A stretch of 64,000 bases of DNA from Paralvinella palmiformis (taxonomy: Eukaryota > Annelida > Polychaeta > Terebellida > Alvinellidae): contig JAODUP010000435.1 of NCBI GenBank assembly GCA_025642065.1, positions 121,001-185,000 of the forward strand, written 5' to 3'. Below, piece by piece: positions 1 to 10,395 of the stretch. Each line of letters starts with the position of its first letter. The first letter of the stretch is position 1. Below the pieces are notes generated by a model. It did no database searches and had not been told where the DNA came from. It saw nothing but the letters and a program-made list of their open reading frames with translations. A program made the position numbers and the translations under genes.

Positions 1-29
1 GTTTGTTTGTTTATTTGTTTGTTTGTTTG

Positions 30-113
<84 letters not shown>

Positions 114-114
114 T
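1..114. repeat. (GTTT)n then (GCGT)n microsatellite
   Basis: About 30 bases of GTTT repeats pass directly into about 84 bases of near-perfect GCGT repeats. The array is cut by the window edge, so its true length is unknown. Confidence 0.97.
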
Positions 115-384
115 TAGTGTAAATATGGGGATTTGAAGCTATGTGATCTCTGCTACGTGTATCCTATAATGCTGCTGTGTTATTTCATTTTTTTCACAAT
201 CACTCAACTATATGAATAGTTACAACAACAACAAGTACAACAACAACAACAACTATAATAATAATAATAATAGCTTTAACTGTTGCAACAACTACAACAC
301 TACCATCATCAACAACAACACCCTTTATAGCAATCCAAATACCAACAATACTAGCAACAGCAAAAATAGCCATAGCAACAAACA
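115..384. other. AT-rich stretch with short (CAA)n and (TAA)n runs
   Basis: Unique AT-rich DNA surrounds CAA and TAA triplets at about 221-274. The open frames here only translate triplets. I see no gene. Confidence 0.7.
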
Positions 385-716
<332 letters not shown>

Positions 717-1323
717 AAAGAACAACAGTATTATTATTATTATTAGTAGTAGTAGTAGTAGTTGTAGTAGTAGTAAAATCCTTTCTGATATTATTATTAA
801 GATAAACAATTGGTCTAGTAATAGCACTAATAGTTGTTATTATAATATTAATGGTGTTTGTGTCGTGGTTATTGTTGTTGTTGTTGTCGTTAGGTTGTGA
901 TAAATATTCAATATAGCTATTTTATGGCTATATTTATCATATGATGGACCAAATGGGCCAAGTGATAGGCAACAAATAGTAGTACTAGTAGTAGTGGGAG
1001 AAGTAATAGTAGTAGGGGTAGTATAAGTAATAGTAGTAGTAGTAGTAGTAGTAGTAGTAGCAGCAGTACTAGTAGTAGTAGTAGCAGCAGTACTAGTAGT
1101 AGCCATATTTATCACACGATGGGCCTAATAGTAGTAGGATAAATAATAATAGTAGTGATAGTAGTAGTACTAGTGGTAGTGACATCATCATCATCATCAT
1201 TATCATCACCATCGTATTTAGCAACAACAAGATCATTATTAGAAACAGAAATATTATTGTGTCACCACCATTATCACCATTATTATCATCATCGTCACCG
1301 CGACCATCACCAACACCATCATC

Positions 1324-1367
<44 letters not shown>

Positions 1368-1368
1368 T
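717..1368. repeat. Triplet-repeat block (TTA, TAG, CAG, ATC)
   Basis: Runs of TTA/TAG (728-774), TAG with some CAG (about 975-1163) and ATC/ACC (1185-1212, 1264-1368) are separated by short unique DNA. Two similar short segments at about 917-958 and 1099-1127 (sharing atatttatca and a gatggg-like word) look like small internal duplications. Confidence 0.93.
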
Positions 1369-1568
1369 TTTGAACTATTAAATCTATCACATTATTAGCA
1401 AAACGAAAAACGATATCATATAGAATCAGCTCCAGCAATAAAGCCATATCTGACCATGACAACAAGAGCCTCTCCTAACTCAGCCAGCTGTCATAGCTTT
1501 GTTTTCTTCTGTATATAAGTCTGTTGTGGTGCCCTATAATGGCTATTCTACACCAAGGTCAATGGAGG

Positions 1569-1612
<44 letters not shown>

Positions 1613-1636
1613 ACACACTCACGACGATCCAGTACC
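1369..1636. other. Unique stretch with (CT)n at 1571-1609
   Basis: Non-repetitive sequence ends in a 39-base CT run. The CT run plus the AG at 1631-1632 could act as a pyrimidine tract and acceptor for the open frame that follows, although the tract lies about 22 bases from the AG. Confidence 0.5.
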
Positions 1637-1780
1637 ATGACGGGAGAGTTCATTTACATCGATGATGAGGTCAGGGCTACTCTGATGCCGGCCAAGAGCC
1701 GACGAAGAACGTGTTATGACGAGCTGCCTTCCACACGATCCGCCAACGAACATGTCCTCGGGACATGCTACTCTAACTGA
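1637..1780 (+). CDS. Candidate short coding frame, unknown product (possible terminal exon)
   Basis: I do not recognise this protein. The frame starts at ATG 1637 (MTGEFIYIDDE...) and runs 47 residues to TGA at 1778-1780, ending ...GTCYSN. The composition is balanced, with acidic, basic (KSRRR) and Cys residues, and the other two plus-strand frames and at least one minus-strand frame hold stops, which favours coding over chance. The frame is open upstream into the CT microsatellite, so a spliced start at an AG near 1632 is possible, making this a 3' terminal exon. A second donor-like GAG|GTCAGG lies inside at about 1669. No AATAAA is visible close downstream. Chance alone could produce an open frame this short. 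Confidence 0.3.
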   Translation: MTGEFIYIDDEVRATLMPAKSRRRTCYDELPSTRSANEHVLGTCYSN

Positions 1781-1790
1781 CACAGCATTA

Positions 1791-2055
1791 AGGACGAATA
1801 TTATCAGGATACAGCTGGACGGGATATCTAAATCAATATCTGGATCAGTACAATTTGGCCACGTATCGCATTTGCCGACGAGGGGACGATAATAACTCGT
1901 GGCGATTGACCAAACGCGACGATATCACAGAGAAGAACGAATTCCAGTTCAGACCTTTCGGTATATTTCGTTTTTCTTTTTCTTTTGGGGGAGGTAATTT
2001 TGAAAGTTCCCCAGCTGGGAATTATCTCTTAGAGTTTCCGTTATCCGGGACGTGA
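1791..2055 (+). CDS. Low-confidence open frame, unknown product
   Basis: A stop-to-stop frame of about 88 codons follows the previous candidate in a different phase. Its first 55 or so residues look protein-like and polar (for example YLDQYNLATYRICRRGDDNN), and then it runs through TTTTCTTT-rich sequence with a Phe/Ser-rich translation, which looks non-coding. No good start codon is present; a TTG lies at 1855. It may be conserved non-coding DNA or part of an exon. I assign no function. Confidence 0.15.
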
Positions 2056-3110
2056 CAGTGCTCAGCAATGATTATAATGCTCAAAGCAGGTAACACGGGA
2101 AAAGTTTGGGTTATACTAACATAAATTGCCATCATTAAACCTTAATTACGTGGATCACCAAGCTACTTCTAATCAACAAATTCGTCCAAATTCGAATGTA
2201 GCACGCCACATGAAAGGATTTGTTCACAGATGAAACTTAGGCTGATTCGAATTATCCCAGACTCCGATATTCGTTGTCTAGGCGTGCTATCCTCCGGCTA
2301 TTGTTCTCATCTGCTAAGAGAGCTCGCGAGAGGAAATAGGAGCCCTGGCATATCCCATCAAATACACGACTGGTGCTGTCCTCGCCAGTGCCCCAGCGTA
2401 GACCCATCAACGGCCTCATGACAGCAACAGTACGGGCCAACAGAAGGCCAAGACAGCCCCAGTGACGGGAAGAGAGAGAGAACGGGAGGGAGCTTGCCGC
2501 AAAAGCCTCGCTTCTGTCCGCTGTCATCTCCAGAGACTTGCTTAAGCTGACTGGGCATCGAGAAGGGAAACAAGACCAATGGCGAACTTGTCACTATCTA
2601 CTTATCGTCGTGGCTACTTCTGTGGACTGTACGCCAGCCACCAGTGAGGAATATGCGCTGCCTGTGGTGGCCGTCCAGGTTCGGCCTCCCTGATGATCAA
2701 CCCTGATGTAATCACGGGCTCGCCGAAGTCACGGATAGTCGTGTTGTGCCTGGCGTCGATTTCGCGCAATCGCCGCCGACAAAGGCGGAGCGGGTGTCAT
2801 AGGCCCTTTGCCCTTTGTTGTTGCTCGGCGCTTCATTGCTTAAGCGCAGGACGAAATGGCGATTGCGGGCAAGTACGAAGTGGGTATAGTGCCGAATGGC
2901 GCCGCTAATGGAAAACTGCGGCATAGAACGGATATATACACAGAGAATAGCATTTAGAATAAGTGACTTATATACAATGGCATAAGGGGAATACGTTAGG
3001 GATATACATACTGGCTGAATAACACGATATTGTGATACGATATGGGAATATGACGATATTGGAAACAATACGATAGCCTCGTTTATGGATTAATGTGGTA
3101 AGGTTTGTTA
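2056..3110. other. Unique, relatively GC-rich stretch
   Basis: There are no tandem repeats here except a purine-rich AGAGAGAG patch near 2471. CpG dinucleotides are more frequent at 2250-2900 than in the flanks. Several short frames are open on both strands, with none convincing except the small one listed at 2856. It could hold exons or regulatory DNA. Confidence 0.4.
2856..2957 (+). CDS. Low-confidence small ORF (33 aa)
   Basis: ATG at 2856 sits in a favourable start context (GAAATGG, with purine at -3 and G at +4). The frame reads MAIAGKYEVGIVP... and ends at TAG 2955-2957. The first 24 residues look protein-like. There is no recognisable domain and the minus strand is also open, so this could be chance or the start of a spliced gene. 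Confidence 0.15.
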   Translation: MAIAGKYEVGIVPNGAANGKLRHRTDIYTENSI

Positions 3111-3335
3111 TCCTACACACACACACACACACACACAAACACCTTAATACACACATACATTAAACAAATCACCGCTTCCCCCCACACCAAACTTCGAACC
3201 CAAGTGGACACCCAACCCCCCAAGCACACACACCAACGTTGATGATTTTCATCACATTATAGTATTAATGTCATACTTAGTAACTATGTATGTTTGCGTG
3301 TGCGTGTGTGTGTGCGCGTGGGTGCGTGAATACAA
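3111..3335. repeat. (CA)n and (GT)n microsatellites
   Basis: A CA run lies at about 3114-3136 and an interrupted GT/GC run at about 3290-3330, separated by AC-rich sequence. Confidence 0.9.
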
Positions 3336-4259
3336 AGGTATATGTGTATTTACGTTACCAATAATGTCTATATAGATGAATATTTTGGTATTTGCGGGAC
3401 AATTCGCAGTTGGGTAAGAGTGAGCTTTTATGTTGATTACGTACGCATACGAATACGCATGCACGCATTTAGACATGCATGGCTATCCAGAAGTCTCCAT
3501 CACACGCCATTATAGATGATATCCTGTCATTAACGTTCCATTAACTATCAGCATCCACTGATGGACCGATGTCCTGTTATCACACACCATCTTCGTCCAC
3601 TGACACGTCCTTAAGATGGTCCTATCTCGAAAGTGCTTCATTTCGACGTTCGCCAACCTGAACTCAGCTTTAAAGCGTTCATCTGTTGAACGACACTTGC
3701 CTATATATTATCACGCAGATGAACATATCCGTCGATATACCCATTACACCACTCACCCATGGCCACAGCATGACGTCAGTAGCCTGCGATGTGTGATTTC
3801 CTCTGCCAGCTGTACAATAGCCGACACCTGATTAGTTCCACTCTGAAGCTGATCCATTGTATCTGCATTGATTAATCTCTGCCGGGGAATTTCCTGCGCA
3901 GCCAAGATATGAGGAGTATACGTTCATGCTGTGGGACCATGTTCCCTGTTCCGATTCCGTCCTGTGTACTCGGATCGACGGAAGCCGGTTGTGTCGATGC
4001 AGAACGAACGACTGTGAGAATTGCAAGGTGACGAAGCGATCGGTGCGATTTGTGCCACGGTCCCAATCGGTGTCAATGCTATGTGTCGCCACGGTGGTGC
4101 TGGTGAAATCGACCCATTATTATACGCAGTGACAGTCGGTATCATCTCGTATTGTGGGTCCTTCATTCAATTTAAAATAACTCTGTCTTGCGTCGGAGGA
4201 TGCCTAATATAAACAAAACGGATTAATTCAAGCATGTCCGGGATATACACTAATGAATA
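3336..4259. other. Unique stretch, no gene recognised
   Basis: The first half (3490-3610) has a loose repetition of ATC-CATTAAC-like words. The segment 3820-4140 is richer in CpG and open on both strands, but no start, splice pair or domain is convincing. Confidence 0.4.
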
Positions 4260-5060
4260 TATATCGTTTTAGTGGTTGAGCATTACATCAGCAACTGATC
4301 AATCTATCAACAAATGGTTGCCATATGAGTGTTTTCATCGGAGACTAAATTAGTCGGTCACCCACAGCCACAAAGCGTATCCCCAAAGTGCCGAACAGTT
4401 GGATACACTGCTTCCTAATATTCCTAATATAATTGACACTACATTAATCTGTGTTTAAATAATCAGTAAGAACAGTTAGTAGCATTCTGAGGTAGTGTTG
4501 CTTCCGTCTACATGTCTCATCTGAGCATTCCATTTCCATGGAATACGCCAATTGTCTGTAAATGCAAATGTAAATATTGCTGTTTTACTGGCCACTTTTC
4601 TGAATGAAATAGACTAAATGGGCCGAGCGTTCTACAAAAGTAATGAGGCAAAGTGAAAGATGAAACATCCTTCTGACATAGCCCGGCCGGGGTTTGAATT
4701 CAGGTGTTATTGATGTGTGGCCAATCGCGCTACCAGTTAGGCCATCACGAGCAACCAGATAAATATTGGGTGGTTATATCAACAAGTAGCAAAATCAATC
4801 TCGAGAATAAGTGGCCATCGAATCAAGAATTGTCATCTGACAGCTTCATCAGCAACTAAGTAACTTATCAACAGTCGTGTGTTAAGTGAGCAATTTTCCA
4901 TCGTATCAACAATTGAATATCCTGTCAATAACGGGCTATCGCATAAGCGGCTGCCAATGATGTCAGCAATAGGCCATCATATCACTAACTGATCATCACA
5001 GCTTCAATTGCCCATCGTATCAGCAATCAAGTCCACGACGTTAGCTGTCACCAAATCAAA
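4260..5060. repeat. Decayed tandem repeat, unit about 24-28 bp
   Basis: Words such as CCATCGTATCAGCAAT, ATCAACAATTGAAT and GGCCATCATATCACTAAC recur with many substitutions at about 24-28 bp spacing, on both sides of an inserted SINE. I read this as an old minisatellite with the SINE inserted later. Confidence 0.55.
4581..4752 (-). mobile_element. tRNA-derived SINE, family A, diverged
   Basis: On the minus strand this copy has the tRNA-like head (B-box-like GAATTCAAACCC near 4690-4701) and the family A body, including the reverse complement of TAATGAGGCAAAGTGAAAGATGAAAC. It is more diverged than the copies at 27740 and 35597 and lacks the ATC tail. Confidence 0.8.
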
Positions 5061-5339
5061 TCGCCGTAAGCTTATCTCGGTTAAGACGCGGCGAAGATAT
5101 CCGCTGGTCAATGGAACCATGGACTAATAAATAGAACCATGTCTAGCTAATTGTATAGCCGCACTTAGCCCTCGGGCTTCAGATGTAGCTATTAGTGGCT
5201 TATGTAGAAGGTGATCGCTGGAGGCAGCACAGTCGGCGTCAGATCTAGGGAAAGAATTACAACCGAGGGGTCGACATTATAGACAATATCTGTTAATAAA
5301 GGTATGATGCTTGAGTTATGGTTGCCTCATGTGAATGCA

Positions 5340-5342
<3 letters not shown>

Positions 5343-5372
<30 letters not shown>

Positions 5373-5428
5373 CTGTGTGTGTGCGTGTGTGTGTGTCTGT
5401 GCGTGCGTGCGTGCGTGCGTGTGCGTGT
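5343..5428. repeat. (GT)n/(GCGT)n microsatellite
   Basis: GT repeats with single C interruptions pass into GCGT repeats. The preceding 280 bases (5061-5342) are unique with no gene seen. Confidence 0.95.
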
Positions 5429-5591
5429 TATTAAAATAAACACCGCTTACCACGTTATTAGTACTATCTAAATACATTATTCAGAAATAATTTGGGTAAT
5501 TAGTAAAAATAAAAGTTATTAAAAAGTGATGCTTGCTTACTATTAATGCCACTAGATGTCTGACCCGATGTTATGCTTTAATACAAGTGAA

Positions 5592-5592
<1 letters not shown>

Positions 5593-5626
<34 letters not shown>

Positions 5627-5680
5627 ATTTCATATTATGCTATTATATATATATATATATGTGTGTGTGTGTTTGTGTGT
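5593..5680. repeat. (TA)n, second (TA)n joined to (TG)n
   Basis: Two TA runs are separated by about 20 bases of unique sequence; the second passes directly into TG repeats. Confidence 0.95.
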
Positions 5681-5689
5681 GTTGCTGTC

Positions 5690-6320
5690 TTTATGGTATC
5701 CAGTATACAAGTAGACATCTCTCATGGTATATTATATTGATGTAGGATATGTAGTAGTATTTTATTATGATACAGAATACTAGTCTACCGTAGAGGTTAT
5801 ATTGACGTTATTTCCACGATACATCCAGATATGTGTATTATGCCATGAAGCAGATCCACGTCTCTGTTGGTGTTATGCCATCAAATAAGTGGTTTGCTGT
5901 GCTGATGTTATGCTGTCATATCGGTAGCGCGCATCTCTATTTATATCATGCATTGGCTCTGGTTGACATTTCCAGTGGTTGTACGCAGTGATATGGCTAG
6001 ACATCGCTTCTGATATTATGCCACAGTACAAGTAGACGTGTCTATCATTATCATGAATTGATACAGGTGGACAACTGTATTGATAGCAGCCCGTGGCACA
6101 ACGCGTCTCTTCAAATGGTATTGTACGACGGTACGTGTAAATAACCATTGATGCTTTATGATCATACAAGTTGATATCTCTATTGGATTTATGATTTGAT
6201 ACAGGTAGACATCTGTAATCGGCTTAGGTCACGATATACCTAGATATCTATATTGATATTGTGCCATCTCTAAGGTAGACGTATAATTTGCTATCATGCA
6301 GTAATGCAGACTGAGATTGT
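5690..6320. repeat. Decayed tandem repeat, unit about 50 bp
   Basis: The words TGATACAGGTAGACATCT, ACAAGTAGACGTGTCT and GATATTATGCCA recur at roughly 50-base intervals with heavy divergence. I see no coding signal. Confidence 0.5.
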
Positions 6321-6966
6321 ATTGGCAGCTGATGTTTCAGTGTTATTTTCAACCGTAATCAAGCCAAGTGCTAGACTTGGACATTGATAGCAACATACAG
6401 CATTTGAATAGGAATACACCTTCGAAGAATACATATATAAAACAGAGGGCGTAACGTGTATAGCCATAACATAACAGTTGGATTCAATCAGTGTTAATAC
6501 ATAGTACCGTCGAAACTGGATATCCAGTAATTACTGAAATATAAATATTAAGGTTTGGAGGAAATACTCATTGCCTCAAGCGGCTCGTTGGCTATATCAA
6601 TGCCAAGTCAGACGTAGACATTGGATGCAGCCGGCGGAGACCGGATCGAGCCGGAAATGACCAATTAATTAGTCAAATACACGTATTTCCACCGGTGGAC
6701 GTCACGACAGTGAATGATGACGCAATATTATGTTTCATGGTCCCCGTGCGACCATCGGCATCGCTGGTTTCGCCACAAAACCGTCATCAAAATGAGCGAC
6801 CACTCTTCGTCCACGACGTCGACGCGAACGATTTAACAGCGGGCCGTTAAGGCCCAGCTACCTATTCCACGTTTACTGCCCATTCCGGTCCCGCGTGACT
6901 CACTAAGATAGTTTTCTCCCCGATCGGTGGCGCTAATGTCTGCATGCAGGTGTGTGAGCGATATTA
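6321..6966. other. Unique stretch, CpG-containing from 6640
   Basis: It is AT-rich to about 6600, then higher in GC, with homeodomain-type TAATTA (6664-6669 region) and TGACGCAAT-like words. A sequence matching 14 of 19 positions of the CTCF consensus, including the GGTGGCGCTA core, lies at 6917-6935. It could be regulatory; nothing proves it. Confidence 0.35.
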
Positions 6967-7300
6967 GAACGATCTCGCCTCGTCTCTCAAGGCTCCCCGA
7001 GGAACATACGCATTAGCTGAGAAAAAATCCAGACATCGTTCGACCACCCTATCCCACCCCCACCCACCCGGCAGCGACTGCTTCTCCGTACTGCGGCCAA
7101 AGAGGGCACCTCGCCCCGTGCTCAACCGGGCGGAATTAGAGGAAATTCGTCGTTCGGATGCCGGCCAATCTATTGTTACCTGCATGTTTCCGTCTCACGG
7201 TCGAAGGCTCGCTAGCCAGCTTCGCTTTGTCGAAGTAATTCAAATGGTAAATTATGTTCGTATTGCACTCAACCAATATGTCTTATCGTGTTACTTCTAA
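6967..7300 (+). CDS. Low-confidence open frame, possible exon
   Basis: The frame is open from an in-frame TAG at 6964-6966 to TAA at 7298-7300, about 110 codons. The middle part (AELEEIRRSDAGQSIVTCMF at about 7129-7188) looks protein-like, and the GTAAAT at 7247 is a usable donor. Against coding, the upstream AG lacks a pyrimidine tract, the N-terminal part is a Pro/His-rich translation of CCCACCC repeats, and the minus strand is also open over the same span. No family is recognised. Confidence 0.2.
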
Positions 7301-7715
7301 TTTTCAATGGTCAGTATCCTTCTCGAGATTGGTCTCTCTCTCTCTCTCTCTCTTGAAAAGCTGACGGAAGGTTGTCGATGTTCGGAGTAGAATTTTTTAA
7401 ATGAAAAAGCCAAACCCAGTCAACTGGTGTGTATTATTTATCGAGTACAATTTTACGCCCCCCCCCACTCCTCCCGGAAGAGTGGTCAAAATTATATACT
7501 CCTCAGTGTGAAAAGTCATGTCGTTGAAATAGATCCCTTGGTGGTAAATTGCTGTCTGTATTTCGTATTCATTGATGACGATTTCTGTGTCAGTGCCTTT
7601 TCACAAGTTCATAAAGCATACGTACTCGAGCATGCATACATGCATACGGGGGCGGATCCACACACATACATCAAACCTTCCCAAGAAGAAGAAGAAATAA
7701 AAATAAAAACAACGA
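7301..7715. other. Unique stretch with (CT)n at 7326-7352
   Basis: A short CT run is followed by AT-rich unique sequence. I see no gene. Confidence 0.5.
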
Positions 7716-7753
7716 CAACGTACACACACACGCGCGCACACACATACAAACTT

Positions 7754-7784
<31 letters not shown>

Positions 7785-7790
7785 TACATA
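7716..7790. repeat. (CA)n and (GCAC)n microsatellite
   Basis: CA/CG dinucleotides are followed by GCAC tetranucleotides. Confidence 0.93.
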
Positions 7791-8062
7791 CATCGTAAGT
7801 CAACACCGAGCCGTGCCATTAAGTAATAAGCCACTCTTATCCCAGATCCTTTAATCCAGCCTAATCCCACTCATACAATATAATGCCAACCCATTCCCGT
7901 GCTACTCACAGTCCTTCAGCCTACAACACTAACAAAGCTTCTCCGATTTGCGTCACTCATCAAATTACACATCAAAGATTCATCTTCTTATTGCCACCTA
8001 GTTGTCCAGCCTCGGCTACGTATAGCTAATAGAACATGCTGCACGACCCGTTTCCATAGCCA

Positions 8063-8113
8063 CAGACATACAGACAGACATACAGACAGACGGACGGACG
8101 GACACACGGACGG

Positions 8114-8172
<59 letters not shown>
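8063..8172. repeat. (ACAG)n, (CGGA)n and (CA)n compound microsatellite
   Basis: CAGA/CGGA tetramers pass into about 54 bases of CA. The run ends about 65 bases before the candidate exon at 8237. Confidence 0.95.
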
Positions 8173-8173
<1 letters not shown>

Positions 8174-8236
8174 CACATCCGATACACTGGCTTCTAATTA
8201 ACTCTCCCTTTTTTCTCTCTCTCTATTTCCCATTAG

Positions 8237-8382
8237 AATTTCCTTAGCCTCTAATTCGGTGGATGCTCAATTCGTTGCCATGGTAATCACCGTAGGACTA
8301 GTGACCCTGGGATCGATCTCGATCACCTTGACCTTGATTGTCGGCGCCAAGGCCAACGGTGAAATTGTCATCCGTAACGAAG
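8237..8382 (+). CDS. Internal exon encoding a membrane-spanning segment (partial gene)
   Basis: The segment has all marks of an internal exon: a pyrimidine tract CCTTTTTTCTCTCTCTCTATTTCC, acceptor AG at 8235-8236, and a consensus donor AAG|GTAAGT with GT at 8383-8384. Codons start at 8238 (the first base completes a codon) and 48 codons are open, with one base left over. The peptide has a short polar start (SNSVDAQ), about 25 hydrophobic residues (FVAMVITVGLVTLG... to LIVG), then KANGEIVIRNE. That layout of one helix with a basic/polar exit resembles the first transmembrane helix and following loop of class C, GABA-B-type receptors, but similarity is weak and I cannot confirm it. An alternative acceptor AG lies at 8246-8247. 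The codon third positions are varied, as in real coding DNA. I found no partner exon of fitting phase nearby. Confidence 0.6.
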
Positions 8383-8455
8383 GTAAGTTAGCCATCTTTG
8401 ATTTACAATACAAATATCACAGCTCAAAATGTTCGGTTTATACTCATTTTCAGCG

Positions 8456-8458
<3 letters not shown>

Positions 8459-8510
<52 letters not shown>
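8459..8510. repeat. (TA)n microsatellite
   Basis: About 50 bases of perfect TA lie in the presumed intron after the 8237-8382 exon. Confidence 0.97.
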
Positions 8511-8511
<1 letters not shown>

Positions 8512-8719
8512 GTATCCGTTTGATATCTTGTTAAGAAGGTCACAGCTGTATAGAATGATGAAGAAGGCATAATTCAGGATATCCACTTCCGGATTATGGA
8601 TGTCTTGCGTAATAGAAACGCCCAATTAAGCAGTGAACATTCTCTTGTGTATCTGGCGTACTCCGATTGTTGTTGTTGTTGCTGGTGCTGCAACTATTGC
8701 TGTTCTTGTGATTAACATC

Positions 8720-9040
8720 ATGGGCGAACACTTACCTCATTCCAGTGATGACATTGTCAAAGATACCGTAAGCGTTCAGTGACAATGACAAGTTTGAGGA
8801 CCCCATTCTTGGTTAGCTGATCAGTGGCGCGTTGAAGCGTCCATGGAATAGCCAATTATAATGCTGTCTTCGGAACAGCCAATCAGAACCGGGCGTCAAA
8901 TATATATAGCCAGTTACGTAATGGGAGCCATTATAAAGCCAGTTACTGTTACTTCCATTAGAATCGAAATTGGCGTCCATTATTGAGCTAGTTATAGGCG
9001 TTTCGTTTACGAATCCAGTTATTAGGGAAGTTTTCGATAT
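8720..9040. repeat. Decayed tandem repeat, unit about 30 bp
   Basis: AGCCAATTATA, AGCCAATCAGAA, AGCCAGTTACG, AGCCAGTTACT and AGCTAGTTATA recur together with GCGTCCAT/GGAGCCAT words, at about 30-base spacing. Confidence 0.5.
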
Positions 9041-9804
9041 CAGTTCGTTCGGAGTACTAAGCCCAAGCTAATGATAAGTTTAGATCACGTGATTATCTTC
9101 TTGGCTGCTGAATTTGTATATAGCATCTGTTTTGAAACGTGTAAATTCTCCCTTTTTGAAAACGAGCAGTTCATTATTGGTTTTTGGATATTGTGTGTCA
9201 GTTGAGTTAATCTCGTCGTGTGTGCACATTGTTAGAGAGCAAGGTACTCTTCAGTGTCCGGCTAAACCTTTGTACGAACATGCAAAACAAGAATTATGAA
9301 TCATAAAATCTACGAGTAAGAAAAACTTGCCCAGATCCCTACATGCCCAGACATGCATAGATAGGAAAGCATACATGCATGTACACGTAAACACGTGCTC
9401 AATAAAACAGATCACTAGCCAACTAAATCCCTATTATCAGCAGCTATCACGACTAGAGAATATCTACCACAACACATCACGTGATTGATAAAGACAACCA
9501 ATAGGAGACGAGGGATTTGGGTCAGAGCCTTTTGTTCAGGAAAATCTCAACGAATATCTTACATTTTGTAGTCTCTTAATACCTGAAACTCGGAGATCGT
9601 CTTGACTTCCACTCAATTACCTCAAAATAGCCTCACAGTTCATCTCTCACAACCTCATTTGTATCCTTGGGTGAATCTGGTGACCGGAAGTAGATACATC
9701 AAAGGCCTTAGTCAGATGCTTTGGCTAACCTTTTTGGTGTAAAGTAGCATAACGCACACGCTGGTCTAAGTGCGTAATAAGTGCGTATTAAGTGTGTATT
9801 TGAT
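9041..9804. other. Unique stretch upstream of the TISU start
   Basis: This holds two TCACGTGA palindromes (9085-9092, 9477-9484) and a consensus ETS site ACCGGAAGT at 9683-9691, 114 bases before the start codon context at 9805. If the 9809 model is real, this is its promoter region. Confidence 0.4.
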
Positions 9805-9816
9805 CAAGATGGCGGC
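9805..9816 (+). promoter_or_regulatory. TISU / YY1 start element
   Basis: CAAGATGGCGGC matches all positions of the TISU consensus SAASATGGCGGC, an element that serves as both a YY1-bound transcription signal and an initiation codon for short-5'UTR mRNAs in animals. It places an ATG at 9809. A single 12-mer can arise by chance; the weight comes from the ETS site upstream and the splice-compatible frame downstream. Confidence 0.45.
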
Positions 9817-10138
9817 CTGTAGTCATCAAAGATGGACGCTTTTAGTGAGATAAGAGGGGCCTATAACGATAACATTGTGGATTTTTATCAGTGGAATTAT
9901 TGCTGGTTAGTTGGAGTGTTCTGTACGAAGGCGGGTTGTTATTATGGATGTTACATGTCAAAACGCCTCTTAATTCGCATTCTCTCTCTCTCTCTCTCTT
10001 CTTTCATCATTTGCTTTTTGATGACCTTCACCTTCTCGTCCGCAGGGGTTATATGGGTCAGAACCCCCTTTAGGCCCTAGAAATATATGGATTCGTCACA
10101 CTGTAGTACGACAAGATGGAGTGTATATGGGCGACTAA
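9809..10138 (+). CDS. Candidate two-exon microprotein gene (42 aa), unknown function
   Basis: Exon 1 is 9809-9844, starting at the ATG of the TISU element and reading MAACSHQRWTLL. A GTGAGA donor follows at 9845. Exon 2 is 10046-10138 after a strong acceptor (CTTCACCTTCTCGTCCGCAG); it reads GLYGSEPPLGPRN, continues WIRHTVVRQDGVYMGD and stops at TAA 10136-10138. The intron (9845-10045, 201 bp) contains a TC run. The join is phase 0, so the frame is kept. AATAAA at 10414-10419 is a possible polyadenylation signal. Without splicing, the exon 1 frame stops at once (GTGAGATAA). No homology is recognised. Weak points are the poor exon side of the donor (TTTTA|GT) and the small size. Exon 2 could instead belong to another transcript. 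Confidence 0.3.
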
Positions 10139-10346
10139 TTACCCCCCCCCTCCCGCACCATGCATGTACTCCCTGGGTCAGCACCGAGAGTATACCGATT
10201 CTCGTTCCATAAAAGTTATTTTAGGTTACCTCAAATACACTATTTACACTCTACTGTCTACTTTGTGCCATCATGCTTTTACATAGACATGCAGAAGAAC
10301 AATAGGATCAACATCATCACCAACAATAACAACAATAACTACAACG
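10139..10346. other. Possible 3' untranslated region
   Basis: This follows the stop of the 9809-10138 model and begins with a poly-C tract at 10142-10153. There is no other coding signal. Confidence 0.3.
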
Positions 10347-10350
10347 ACAA

Positions 10351-10395
<45 letters not shown>
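10347..10395. repeat. (CTA)n microsatellite
   Basis: About 15 CTA triplets follow AAC-rich sequence. AATAAA follows at 10414. Confidence 0.95.

Noticed and set aside
1..114. Telomeric repeat at the window start
   Set aside because: The units are GTTT and GCGT, not TTAGGG or another known telomere repeat.
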